Shown here: in pieces, positions 1-6,603 of the stretch
Layout: the number at the start of each line of letters is the position of its first letter
How positions within the stretch are numbered: the stretch's first letter is position 1
Source of the DNA: Candidatus Omnitrophota bacterium
Lineage (GTDB): Bacteria; Omnitrophota; Gorgyraeia; Tantalellales; Tantalellaceae
DNA length: 7,757 nt
Assembly (NCBI GenBank): GCA_023142805.1
Contig: JAGLIU010000049.1
Location: 1-7,757, forward strand
Direction: 5' to 3'
The notes under the pieces: model-generated
What the model was told of the DNA's origin: nothing
The model's input: only the letters and a program-made list of their open reading frames with translations
Databases searched by the model: none
Made by a program: the position numbers and the translations under genes

Positions 1-62
1 TGTTGAAGGCCTTAATCCTTTAGCCCCTAGCCTTTAGCCCTTAGCCTCTAAATACTGCCGCG
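1..62 (-). other. Intergenic region downstream of nadC
   Basis: This is the short stretch after the nadC TAA stop, running to the window edge. Most of it (8-51) is the heptamer repeat described separately. On the transcribed strand nothing resembles a GC-rich hairpin followed by a U tract, so no intrinsic terminator is visible before the window ends. The next gene lies outside the window. Confidence 0.6.
8..51 (-). repeat. Heptamer tandem repeat, copy 1 (five units)
   Basis: Read on the plus strand, the element is GGCCTTAAT followed by five 7-bp units: CCTTTAG, CCCCTAG, CCTTTAG, CCCTTAG and CCTCTAA. On the coding (minus) strand the units read about CTAARGG. It begins 11 bp after the nadC stop codon. 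The same element, with four units and the same GGCCTTAA end, occurs after valS at 1773-1810. Unit-to-unit changes are limited to A/G at two adjacent positions plus the first base of the unit nearest nadC. The two similar copies and the 7-bp period are seen directly. A genome-wide repeat family is inferred. Confidence 0.8.
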
Positions 63-956
63 TTACTTCCGAAATATCGTTTCAAGACTGAAATCGATCG
101 GCTGCACAAACGCGGTGATCGATCCCGAAGAAATAATATCCACGCCTGTCGAGATATACTCTCGAACATTATTTAAGGTTATGCCCCCGGAGATCTCAAA
201 TAGAACCTCTTTTTCAAAACCTTTTTCTTTTCTAAGATCGACCGCTTTTTCAATATCCTCACGAGACATATTGTCCAGCATAATAACATCGGCCTTTTCT
301 AAAAGCGCGTATTCGCATTCTTTAAGGGTCTCTACCTCTATCTCAACTCTTATGTTCTTCTGAACCGTATCTCGAGCTCGTTTAATAATACCTCTTATTA
401 CTTTTTCAGTCTCGTTACTTTTTATCTGCATACTAAAAGCACGAATATGATTATCTTTTATAAGCACCATATCCCATAATCCTTTACGGTGATTGTGTCC
501 ACCCCCTACAGTAACAGCGTATTTCTCCAAATACCTGTGAAGAGGTATTGTCTTACGTGTATCATATATCTTTATACCGGATCCCTCAACGGCCTTAACC
601 ATCTTGCTTGTCTGAGTGGAAACTCCACTGAGCATTCCGAGAAAATTCAGCGCTGTCCTTTCGGCTCTAAGTATGGATTGAGCCGCGCCTTCTACAAACG
701 CTATCTCCTGACCTTCTTCTATACTGTCACCGTCTTTTACTACAGGACGAAATCTTAAAGTACAATCTACGGCGGCAAAAACCCTTTCAACAATATTCAG
801 TCCGCACACCGTCCCCCGTTCTTTCGCTATAATAACCGCGTCCGCGTCCAGAAACCTGTCCAGCACCGATCGTGAAGTTATATCTCCCGTCCACACATCC
901 TCTTTAAGCGCGAACCGTATTATTGTATCTACCTTTTTTTTATCCAGATCCTTCAT
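63..956 (-). CDS. nadC: Quinolinate phosphoribosyltransferase (decarboxylating), NadC
   Basis: NadC converts quinolinate and PRPP to nicotinate mononucleotide with release of CO2 and pyrophosphate, the third step of de novo NAD synthesis in the cytoplasm. Family motifs appear in order (numbered from the ATG at 956, 297 residues): ALKEDVWTGDITS near residue 17, ERTALNFL (99-106), DTRKT (132-136), the GGGHNHR substrate-binding stretch (151-157), LIKDNH (165-170), a VEIEVE strand (204-209), MLDNMS (226-231) and EISGGI (254-259). Length is normal. A GTG at 962 is also possible, but the ATG is preceded by AGGGTGAT at Shine-Dalgarno distance and gives the usual N-terminus. The upstream pseudouridine synthase stops only 2 bp before this ATG, so the two are almost certainly co-transcribed and coupled. 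A small oddity: the segment after DTRKT reads IPLHR where many homologues have TPGLR; the arginine is kept. Confidence 0.96.
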   Translation of the reverse strand: MKDLDKKKVDTIIRFALKEDVWTGDITSRSVLDRFLDADAVIIAKERGTVCGLNIVERVFAAVDCTLRFRPVVKDGDSIEEGQEIAFVEGAAQSILRAERTALNFLGMLSGVSTQTSKMVKAVEGSGIKIYDTRKTIPLHRYLEKYAVTVGGGHNHRKGLWDMVLIKDNHIRAFSMQIKSNETEKVIRGIIKRARDTVQKNIRVEIEVETLKECEYALLEKADVIMLDNMSREDIEKAVDLRKEKGFEKEVLFEISGGITLNNVREYISTGVDIISSGSITAFVQPIDFSLETIFRK

Positions 957-957
957 G

Positions 958-965
958 ATCACCCT
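958..965 (-). promoter_or_regulatory. Ribosome binding site of nadC containing the upstream stop codon
   Basis: On the coding strand AGGGTGAT lies just before the ATG at 956, with GGG five bases from the start. The TGA inside it is the stop codon of the pseudouridine synthase gene. This favours the ATG over the GTG at 962 and suggests terminating ribosomes restart on nadC. The lysC/cimA junction has the same geometry. Confidence 0.6.
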
Positions 966-1675
966 ATCGCGTTCTTAAGATTACATACCTCTTCTTTTGT
1001 AAGCGGCCTGGACTCACCCGACCTTACCCCCTTTATGTCAAGTCCCGCGTATTTAACTCTTTTTAACTTTATCACTTTGACATTTACTTCTTCAAACATT
1101 CTCCTGATATGGCGGTTTTTACCTTCATGCAATATAATTCTATAAACAGCGCTTTCAAGATCCCGTTCTTCCAGCCTTATTATACACGCGGCAGTCTTTT
1201 TATTGTCCAGCTCAACACCTTTTTCCAATTTTTTAATATCTTTTTTGTCCACACAGGGTTTTACCGTAGCCACATATTCTTTTTCTATCTCAAACTTCGG
1301 ATGCATCAAACCGTGAGCTAATTCCCCGTCATTAGTCACTATCAAAAGTCCCGTTGTATCTCTATCCAAACGTCCTACAGGATAAAGACGCGCGTTTATA
1401 TCACTAAAAAAATCAGTCACTTTTTTACGGTCATGAGTATCTTTTACCGTGGAAATAACATTTTTAGGCTTATTGAAAATAAAATAATATTTTTGTTCTT
1501 TAAGTATTTCACGGCCGTTAACCTGAATATTCTGTTCATCAGGATCTACCCTAAACCCTTTTTCTTTCACTATTATTCCATCGATCTTAACTTTGCCACT
1601 CTCTATAAGCTTAACTACGCCTCTTCTCGAATCTATCCCCGCGTGAGCAAGCACTGTCTGTAATCGTTTCTTCAT
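959..1675 (-). CDS. rRNA pseudouridine synthase, RluB/RsuA family
   Basis: The protein has 238 residues, normal for the family. It begins with an S4 RNA-binding domain (about 1-60; RLQTVLAHAGIDSRR at 4-18). The catalytic domain follows, with a NKPKNVIST strand (68-76) and the active-site motif GRLDRDTTGLLIVTNDGEL (101-119), in which Asp104 is the expected catalytic nucleophile. The family C-terminal motif is EGKNRHIRRMFE (184-195); many members have NRQVRRM, so the Gln-to-His change is mild. It isomerises a uridine in rRNA. RluB-type members modify helix 89 of 23S rRNA and RsuA modifies 16S U516; sequence reading alone does not settle the target, although the NRxxRRM form resembles RluB more than RsuA. 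Upstream is the 131-bp gap after valS; the Shine-Dalgarno before its ATG is weak. Its TGA stop lies inside the ribosome binding site of nadC. Confidence 0.93.
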   Translation of the reverse strand: MKKRLQTVLAHAGIDSRRGVVKLIESGKVKIDGIIVKEKGFRVDPDEQNIQVNGREILKEQKYYFIFNKPKNVISTVKDTHDRKKVTDFFSDINARLYPVGRLDRDTTGLLIVTNDGELAHGLMHPKFEIEKEYVATVKPCVDKKDIKKLEKGVELDNKKTAACIIRLEERDLESAVYRIILHEGKNRHIRRMFEEVNVKVIKLKRVKYAGLDIKGVRSGESRPLTKEEVCNLKNAIG

Positions 1676-1806
1676 AATGTTATCTTGAGGAGTTTCTTCT
1701 TTTTATTAATTATCACTCTGAGCGCGATCTACCAAAGGGGGATCTTCCTATCCTTTTACTTCTCTTACTTCCGGCCTTAAATCCCTTAGCCTTTAGCCCT
1801 TAGCCT
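1676..1806 (-). other. Intergenic region between valS and the pseudouridine synthase gene
   Basis: This is the only gap above 100 bp in the window. In transcription order it holds the heptamer repeat (1773-1810), a purine-rich stretch with a near-direct repeat of GAAGTAA (about 1756-1772 on the opposite strand), a weak GATC-bounded inverted repeat at 1726-1744 with mismatches, and an A/T-rich leader before the ATG at 1675. I see no U-tailed terminator and no RNA gene. A promoter-like pair (TTGGTA and GATAAT, 15 bp apart) is too weak to call. Confidence 0.6.
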
Positions 1807-1810
1807 CTAA
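1773..1810 (-). repeat. Heptamer tandem repeat, copy 2 (four units), overlapping the valS stop
   Basis: On the plus strand GGCCTTAAAT is followed by CCCTTAG, CCTTTAG, CCCTTAG and CCTCTAA. The last three units match the last three of copy 1 at 8-51 exactly; the other end, GGCCTTAA, is also shared. Copy 2 lacks one 7-bp unit and has one extra A. The valS stop codon TAG (1807-1809) falls inside the terminal unit, so the repeat supplies the end of the gene. The units carry TAA or TAG every 7 bases on the coding strand. Confidence 0.82.
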
Positions 1811-4491
1811 CCCAATGTGTTCAGGTTATCTTCCAATGTTCTGAGTTGATCCTCAAACCTTTTGATCTTTTCTTTTTCTTTGGCAACAACTTCTTCAGGA
1901 GCTTTCTTTAAAAACCCTTCATTCTTGAGTTTTCTGTCTATACCATCAAGGTGTTTCTTCAATCCTTCTATCTTTTTATCAACTCTTGTTTTCTCTTTTT
2001 CTATATCAACAGTATCTCCTAAAGGAATAAAAATACGTATCCCTTTAACCAAAGACGCTACCGACTGATCCGGCCTTGACACCTTTTCTCCGACTGACCG
2101 TACTTTACATTTCGCGAGACGCTCGATCAGCTTAGTATTACTCAAAATAAGTTCTTTATTCTCAACGTTCCCCGCGTTTACTACAACATCAACACTCTCA
2201 TTAATGTTCCAAAAGGATCTAACATTGCGTACCGAAGTTATAAGGCCTATGATCTTCTCCATATCTTCCGAAGCCTTCTGGTTATCGTACGTTTTGTCCG
2301 AATTCGGCCAAGAAGATATCATGATCCATTTATTTTCCTCATCCGGTATCCTCTGCCATATTTCTTCGGTAATGAACGGCATGAACGGATGCAGTAATTT
2401 CAATGACCCGGCAAGCACTTTAAACAAAACATTTTGCACAACAACCCTATTCTCCGCGAGTTTTGATGTTTCGAGATACCAATCACAATATTTATGCCAT
2501 ATAAAATCATACAACTCCCCGGCAGCATCATTAAACTTATAGGTTTCAAGGCTTTTCTGAACCGTTTTCACTGTTCGATTGAACTGATCCAATATCCATT
2601 TATCCGCGAGTGTAAGATCTCCCGGATCTATTTTTCCCGGCGTAAAATCTTTACCTAAAGTTATCAGAACATATCTTGACGCGTTCCATACTTTATTCGC
2701 GAAATTGCGGCCTATCTCGAACTTATCTTTGGAAAGAAACACATCCTGCCCCTGAGACGTTATATATATAATACTGAACCTTAAAGCGTCACTGCCGACT
2801 TCTTTGATAATATCCAACGGGTCTATAACATTCCCCAGAGATTTGGACATTTTAGTTCCGGAAGCATCACGAACGGTTCCGTGTATATACACATCTTTGA
2901 ACGGTATTTTATTTTGAAACTTTAACCCGGACATGATCATTCTTGCCACCCAGAAAAAAATGATCTCCGGCGCGGTTACCAAAGCGTCCGTAGAATAGAA
3001 TTTTTTCAGGGTCTCTGTCTTTTCCGGCCAACCCAATGTGGAGAACGGCCATAACCAGGAACTGAACCACGTATCCAACACATCCGGGTCCTGTTCCATA
3101 TTATTGCCGCCGCACGCGGAGCATTTATCGGGTTTTCCCGCCCCGACATATATTCCTTTTTTCCCGGTTTCATGTATATCCACGTCACGAACGTCGACAT
3201 AATCAAGACAATCTTTGCAATACCATACGGGAATACGATGCCCCCACCATATCTGGCGAGATATACACCAGTCCCGTATATTCTCCATCCAATTGAGATA
3301 TACTTTTGTCCATCGGCCGGGATGAAATTTTATATTATTCTTTTTAACTTCTTTGATGGCGTCTTCGGCCAGGGGTTTCATTTTTACGAACCATTGTTTT
3401 GAAAGACGCGGCTCAACGACCGTATGACATCTATAACAATGTCCCACCGCGTGAAGATGCTCTTCGGACTTGATAAAAAATCCGCGCTGTTTAAGATCCT
3501 CAATTATCGTTTCACGACATTCAAACCTGTCCATACCCTCATAATCTCCACCGAGAGAATTTATCGTCCCATCCGGCTCCATTACATTCACTCTTTCAAG
3601 ATCGTGTTTAACACCCAACTTAAAATCAACGGGATCATGCGCGGGAGTGACCTTAAGCGCCCCCGTTCCAAATTCAGGATCCACATCCTCATCAAAAATA
3701 AGTTTAAGTTCCCGCTTCAGTAGCGGAAGCATCAAAGTTTTACCGGCAAGACTCGTATACCTGGGATCTTTCGGATTTACAGCTACCGCGACGTCTCCCA
3801 ACATTGTTTCAGGACGGGTTGTCGCGACAACTACATAGTCCTCATTTTCTATCTCAAGTTTTTCCCTGTCCTTTACGGGGTATTTTATGTAATAAAGCCT
3901 CCCTTCAACATCTCTATGCTCGGCTTCTTCATCGCTCAATGCCGTAGAACATCTGGGGCACCAGTTAATTATATAATCTCCTTTATACAAAAGTCCGTCT
4001 TGATAAAGCCTGACAAATACTTCTTTAACAGCAGTGGAAAGCCCCTCATCCATAGTAAAACGCGTACGATCCCAATCACAAGAACATCCTAAACGTTTAA
4101 GCTGACGTATAATAGTACTGCCGTATTCTTCTTTCCAATCCCATACTTTTTCAAGAAATTTTTCCCGGCCAAGCTCTGTTCGTTTTACCTTAGATTTAGC
4201 AAGCTCCCTCTCAACAACGTTCTGAGTCGCTATCCCGGCGTGATCCGTCCCGGGCATCCATAACGTATTAAATCCCTGCATACGTTTCCACCGAATAAGT
4301 ACATCCTGAATAGTATTGTTGAGAGCGTGCCCCATATGGAGCACACCCGTAACATTGGGCGGAGGTATCACTATACAATAGGTTTCACCGTCGAGGGTTT
4401 CGTCAGCGTGAAAAAGTTTTTCTTTCACCCATTGATCATATATTTTTTCTTCGTTTTCTTGCGGATCATACCTGGTAGATAATTCTTTCAT
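1807..4491 (-). CDS. valS: Valyl-tRNA synthetase
   Basis: This class I synthetase of 894 residues activates valine with ATP and charges tRNA-Val in the cytoplasm. The N-terminal PPPNVTGVLHMGHAL carries the HIGH signature as HMGH (52-55). The inserted CP1 editing domain, which hydrolyses mischarged Thr-tRNA, shows TTRPETMLGD (224-233) and GTGALKVTPAHDP (275-287). The second signature is KMSKS (547-551). The anticodon-binding region contains a typical CDWYLE segment (669-674). The last 65 or so residues are rich in Lys and Glu and form the valine-type C-terminal coiled coil. Four CxxC pairs (178/181, 352/355, 425/428, 457/460) suggest bound zinc, as in some bacterial ValRS. The ATG follows AGGATTTGGA, 16 bp after the cimA stop, so the gene is probably read from the amino-acid operon; no room exists for a T-box leader. 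The TAG stop is part of a heptamer repeat. Confidence 0.98.
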   Translation of the reverse strand: MKELSTRYDPQENEEKIYDQWVKEKLFHADETLDGETYCIVIPPPNVTGVLHMGHALNNTIQDVLIRWKRMQGFNTLWMPGTDHAGIATQNVVERELAKSKVKRTELGREKFLEKVWDWKEEYGSTIIRQLKRLGCSCDWDRTRFTMDEGLSTAVKEVFVRLYQDGLLYKGDYIINWCPRCSTALSDEEAEHRDVEGRLYYIKYPVKDREKLEIENEDYVVVATTRPETMLGDVAVAVNPKDPRYTSLAGKTLMLPLLKRELKLIFDEDVDPEFGTGALKVTPAHDPVDFKLGVKHDLERVNVMEPDGTINSLGGDYEGMDRFECRETIIEDLKQRGFFIKSEEHLHAVGHCYRCHTVVEPRLSKQWFVKMKPLAEDAIKEVKKNNIKFHPGRWTKVYLNWMENIRDWCISRQIWWGHRIPVWYCKDCLDYVDVRDVDIHETGKKGIYVGAGKPDKCSACGGNNMEQDPDVLDTWFSSWLWPFSTLGWPEKTETLKKFYSTDALVTAPEIIFFWVARMIMSGLKFQNKIPFKDVYIHGTVRDASGTKMSKSLGNVIDPLDIIKEVGSDALRFSIIYITSQGQDVFLSKDKFEIGRNFANKVWNASRYVLITLGKDFTPGKIDPGDLTLADKWILDQFNRTVKTVQKSLETYKFNDAAGELYDFIWHKYCDWYLETSKLAENRVVVQNVLFKVLAGSLKLLHPFMPFITEEIWQRIPDEENKWIMISSWPNSDKTYDNQKASEDMEKIIGLITSVRNVRSFWNINESVDVVVNAGNVENKELILSNTKLIERLAKCKVRSVGEKVSRPDQSVASLVKGIRIFIPLGDTVDIEKEKTRVDKKIEGLKKHLDGIDRKLKNEGFLKKAPEEVVAKEKEKIKRFEDQLRTLEDNLNTLG

Positions 4492-4507
4492 TCCAAATCC
4501 TAATTTG

Positions 4508-6115
4508 TCATGCTTTTTTCGCGATCATATGATTATTTTTTTTACGCTTTTTTTTATCTTTCTCGAACTTGTACTCAATGGAATCTTTAAGCGCCAGCCA
4601 ACTTGCCTCAATAATGTTTTCGGATACACCAACGGTCCACCATGAATCCGTTTTATCTTGTGATTGTATAAGCACCCGTACCTTCGCGGCGGTTGCCGCC
4701 TTTTCATCAAGCACCCTTACCCTAAAATCTGATAAATGCATTTCTTTCAAGGAAGGATAGAATTCGATCAAAGATTTACGCAATGCCTGGTCAAGCGCGT
4801 GAACCGGGCCGTCACCGGTAGCAACCGTATGCCGCGCTTTATTGCCTATCTTAAGTTTTACCGTAGCTTCTGACACAAGTTTTCCACCCTGCCGCTTCTC
4901 CACTATTACCCTAAAATCTTCCAACTCAAACTGTTTTTTGAACGTTTCCGACGCGCGTTTCATCAAAAGGAAAAGAGACGCTTCCGCCAGTTCAAATTGA
5001 TACCCTTCTTTTTCAAGATCCTGTACATACGTAAGTATCTTCTTTGCCTTTGGCGAAGATTTTTCGATCTTGATCCCTAATTCACCGGCTTTTTTAGTTA
5101 CACTTGATTTTCCCGAAAGCTCGGAGATAAGCATCCTGCGTTTGTTCCCCACCCTGTCCGGATCCAAATGTTCATATGTTCTGGGATTTTTAAGTATAGC
5201 GTTAACATGAACACCCGCTTTATGAGCAAACGCGCTTTTGCCGACGTAAGGCTGCGCGTCCTGCTGTTTCACATTGGATATCTCAGCTATATATCGTGAA
5301 GCCTCCGTAAGATACTTGAATTCAAACTGCGCGAGACAGTCAAATCCCAACTTGAATTTCAATGTAGGCAATATGGAAACAAGATTGGCGTTTCCGCATC
5401 TTTCACCATAACCGTTAAAAGTACCCTGTACCTGCACGCAACCGGCCTGTACTGCCGCGACTGAATTAGCAACTGCCATATCAGCGTCGTTATGAACATG
5501 TATACCCAAAGGAGTTTTAACCTTCGCCTTAACCTCTTCAACTATCTCAAATAACCTGCTTGTTACTGTCCCCCCATTGGTATCACAAAGCACCAGGGTT
5601 TCCGCTCCACCCCTCTCAGCGGCTCTTACCGTATCAACCGCGTACGCGGGATTTTCCTCGTACCCATCAAAAAAATGCTCGGCATCAAAGATGACATGTC
5701 TGCCTTTTTTCCTTAAATAACTTACAGAATCCTCGATCATATTTAAATTTTCATTAAGAGTCGTTTTTAATACGGTTTTTACGTGAAGATCCCAACTTTT
5801 ACCGAATATCGTGATATATTTCGTGCCGGCCCTAAGAAGACCTTTCATCACTACATCTTTTGCCGGACTCACATCAGCCCTGCGTGTACTTCCAAACGCC
5901 GCGAGTTTAGATCTTTTGAGCTTCAGATTTTTCGCGGCTTCTTTAAAAAACTCATCGTCTTTCGGATTTGACCCCGGCCATCCCCCTTCGATAAAATCCA
6001 CCCCTAACTCATCAAGTTTCCGCGCGATACGGATCTTGTCATTAACCGAAAAAGATATACCTTCAGATTGAGCGCCATCACGCAGAGTAGTATCATAAAT
6101 ACAAATTTTGTTCAT
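4508..6115 (-). CDS. cimA: (R)-citramalate synthase, CimA
   Basis: CimA condenses pyruvate and acetyl-CoA to (R)-citramalate, starting the threonine-independent route to 2-oxobutyrate and isoleucine. From the ATG at 6115 it has 535 residues, the long CimA form rather than a short homocitrate synthase. The HMGL-like TIM barrel shows YDTTLRDGAQ (7-16), FIEGGWPGSNPKD (41-53), the metal-binding HVHND (206-210), NGYGERCGNA (234-243) and FAHKAGVHV (296-304). A C-terminal LeuA-type allosteric domain (about 400-515) contains TGDGPVHALDQALRK (433-447) and a WWTVGVSENIIEASW segment (492-506); in relatives this domain binds the feedback inhibitor, isoleucine for CimA. The last 17 residues are very lysine-rich and encoded by two A8 runs. 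A GTG at 6121 is possible, but the ATG has GAGGTGAT in front and gives the standard N-terminus. It follows lysC by 2 bp and precedes valS by 16 bp. 2-isopropylmalate synthase is the main alternative and is disfavoured by the overall length and sequence. Confidence 0.94.
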   Translation of the reverse strand: MNKICIYDTTLRDGAQSEGISFSVNDKIRIARKLDELGVDFIEGGWPGSNPKDDEFFKEAAKNLKLKRSKLAAFGSTRRADVSPAKDVVMKGLLRAGTKYITIFGKSWDLHVKTVLKTTLNENLNMIEDSVSYLRKKGRHVIFDAEHFFDGYEENPAYAVDTVRAAERGGAETLVLCDTNGGTVTSRLFEIVEEVKAKVKTPLGIHVHNDADMAVANSVAAVQAGCVQVQGTFNGYGERCGNANLVSILPTLKFKLGFDCLAQFEFKYLTEASRYIAEISNVKQQDAQPYVGKSAFAHKAGVHVNAILKNPRTYEHLDPDRVGNKRRMLISELSGKSSVTKKAGELGIKIEKSSPKAKKILTYVQDLEKEGYQFELAEASLFLLMKRASETFKKQFELEDFRVIVEKRQGGKLVSEATVKLKIGNKARHTVATGDGPVHALDQALRKSLIEFYPSLKEMHLSDFRVRVLDEKAATAAKVRVLIQSQDKTDSWWTVGVSENIIEASWLALKDSIEYKFEKDKKKRKKNNHMIAKKA

Positions 6116-6116
6116 A

Positions 6117-6124
6117 ATCACCTC
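6117..6124 (-). promoter_or_regulatory. Ribosome binding site of cimA containing the lysC stop codon
   Basis: On the coding strand GAGGTGAT, an 8-base match to the 16S rRNA 3' end, lies immediately upstream of the ATG at 6115, with GAGG five bases from the start. The lysC TGA stop is embedded in it. This decides the cimA start in favour of 6115 and implies translational coupling of lysC and cimA. Confidence 0.7.
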
Positions 6125-6603
6125 TTTTTTTCAAGACCAAAGGCCTTATGGATAACTTTTACCGCTCTGTCAGCGTCTTTCGAGCTAACAACGCAGGAAA
6201 TCTTGATCTCACTCGTTGATATCATCTCTATATTTATTTTCTTGGAAGCCAAAGCCTTGAACATTTTCGCGGCAACACCGGAGTGACTTCTCATACCAAT
6301 ACCCACAACAGAAACTTTTGCTATATTCTCGTCATATTTCACACCTTTTGCGCCTATTTTTTTGATAATTTCTTTAACCACTTTCTTTGTCTTCCGTAAA
6401 CCTTTATTCTCAACGGTAAATGAAATATCCGTTGATTTGTTCGTGCGCGATATATTTTGTATGATCATATCCACATTAACCTCGGCTTTTGCCAGATATT
6501 CGAATAATCTGCTGGCCTCTCCGGGCTTATCAGCAACATCACATATAGTTACTTTTGATTCTTTTTTGTTTACAGTGACACCTCGAACCAGAACATCTTC
6601 CAT
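6118..6603 (-). CDS. Probable in-frame beta subunit of aspartate kinase (internal start in lysC)
   Basis: Within lysC, the ATG at 6603 (Met249 of the alpha chain) is preceded by AAGGAGGT with GGAGG exactly 8 nt away, the best Shine-Dalgarno in the window. Translation from it gives 161 residues comprising just the two ACT domains, beginning MEDVLVRGVTVNKKESKVT. In Bacillus subtilis and Corynebacterium glutamicum the alpha2beta2 aspartokinases use an in-frame internal start at the equivalent point; as I recall it, the C. glutamicum beta chain begins MEEAVLTGVATDKSEAKVT, a close match. The beta chain would have no kinase activity and would bind the effectors lysine and/or threonine at the interface with alpha. 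The site and spacing are seen; that it is used in this organism is inferred. The codons making up the SD (Lys-Glu-Val) could be coincidental. Confidence 0.65.
   Translation of the reverse strand: MEDVLVRGVTVNKKESKVTICDVADKPGEASRLFEYLAKAEVNVDMIIQNISRTNKSTDISFTVENKGLRKTKKVVKEIIKKIGAKGVKYDENIAKVSVVGIGMRSHSGVAAKMFKALASKKINIEMISTSEIKISCVVSSKDADRAVKVIHKAFGLEKKR

Noticed and set aside
8..51. CRISPR or telomere-like array
   Set aside because: The units are 7 bp without spacers, and the unit (CTAARGG) is not a telomeric repeat permutation; best described as a short tandem extragenic repeat.
1709..1735. Promoter-like TTGGTA and GATAAT pair upstream of the pseudouridine synthase gene
   Set aside because: The -35 match is only 4 of 6 and the spacing is 15 bp; A/T-rich leaders yield such matches by chance. 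Transcript 5' end mapping would decide.
1726..1744. GATC-bounded inverted repeat as a terminator for valS
   Set aside because: Pairing on the transcribed strand is broken in the middle of the stem and no U tract follows.
2204..2542. Plus-strand open frame of 112 codons opposite valS
   Set aside because: Antisense shadow of the valS anticodon-binding region; no family resemblance.
3006..3206. Second minus-strand frame inside valS
   Set aside because: Out-of-frame overlap with an intact, motif-rich synthetase; no evidence of a frameshift or nested gene.
4492..4507. T-box or other leader upstream of valS
   Set aside because: Only 16 bp separate the cimA stop from the valS ATG, too short for any riboswitch.
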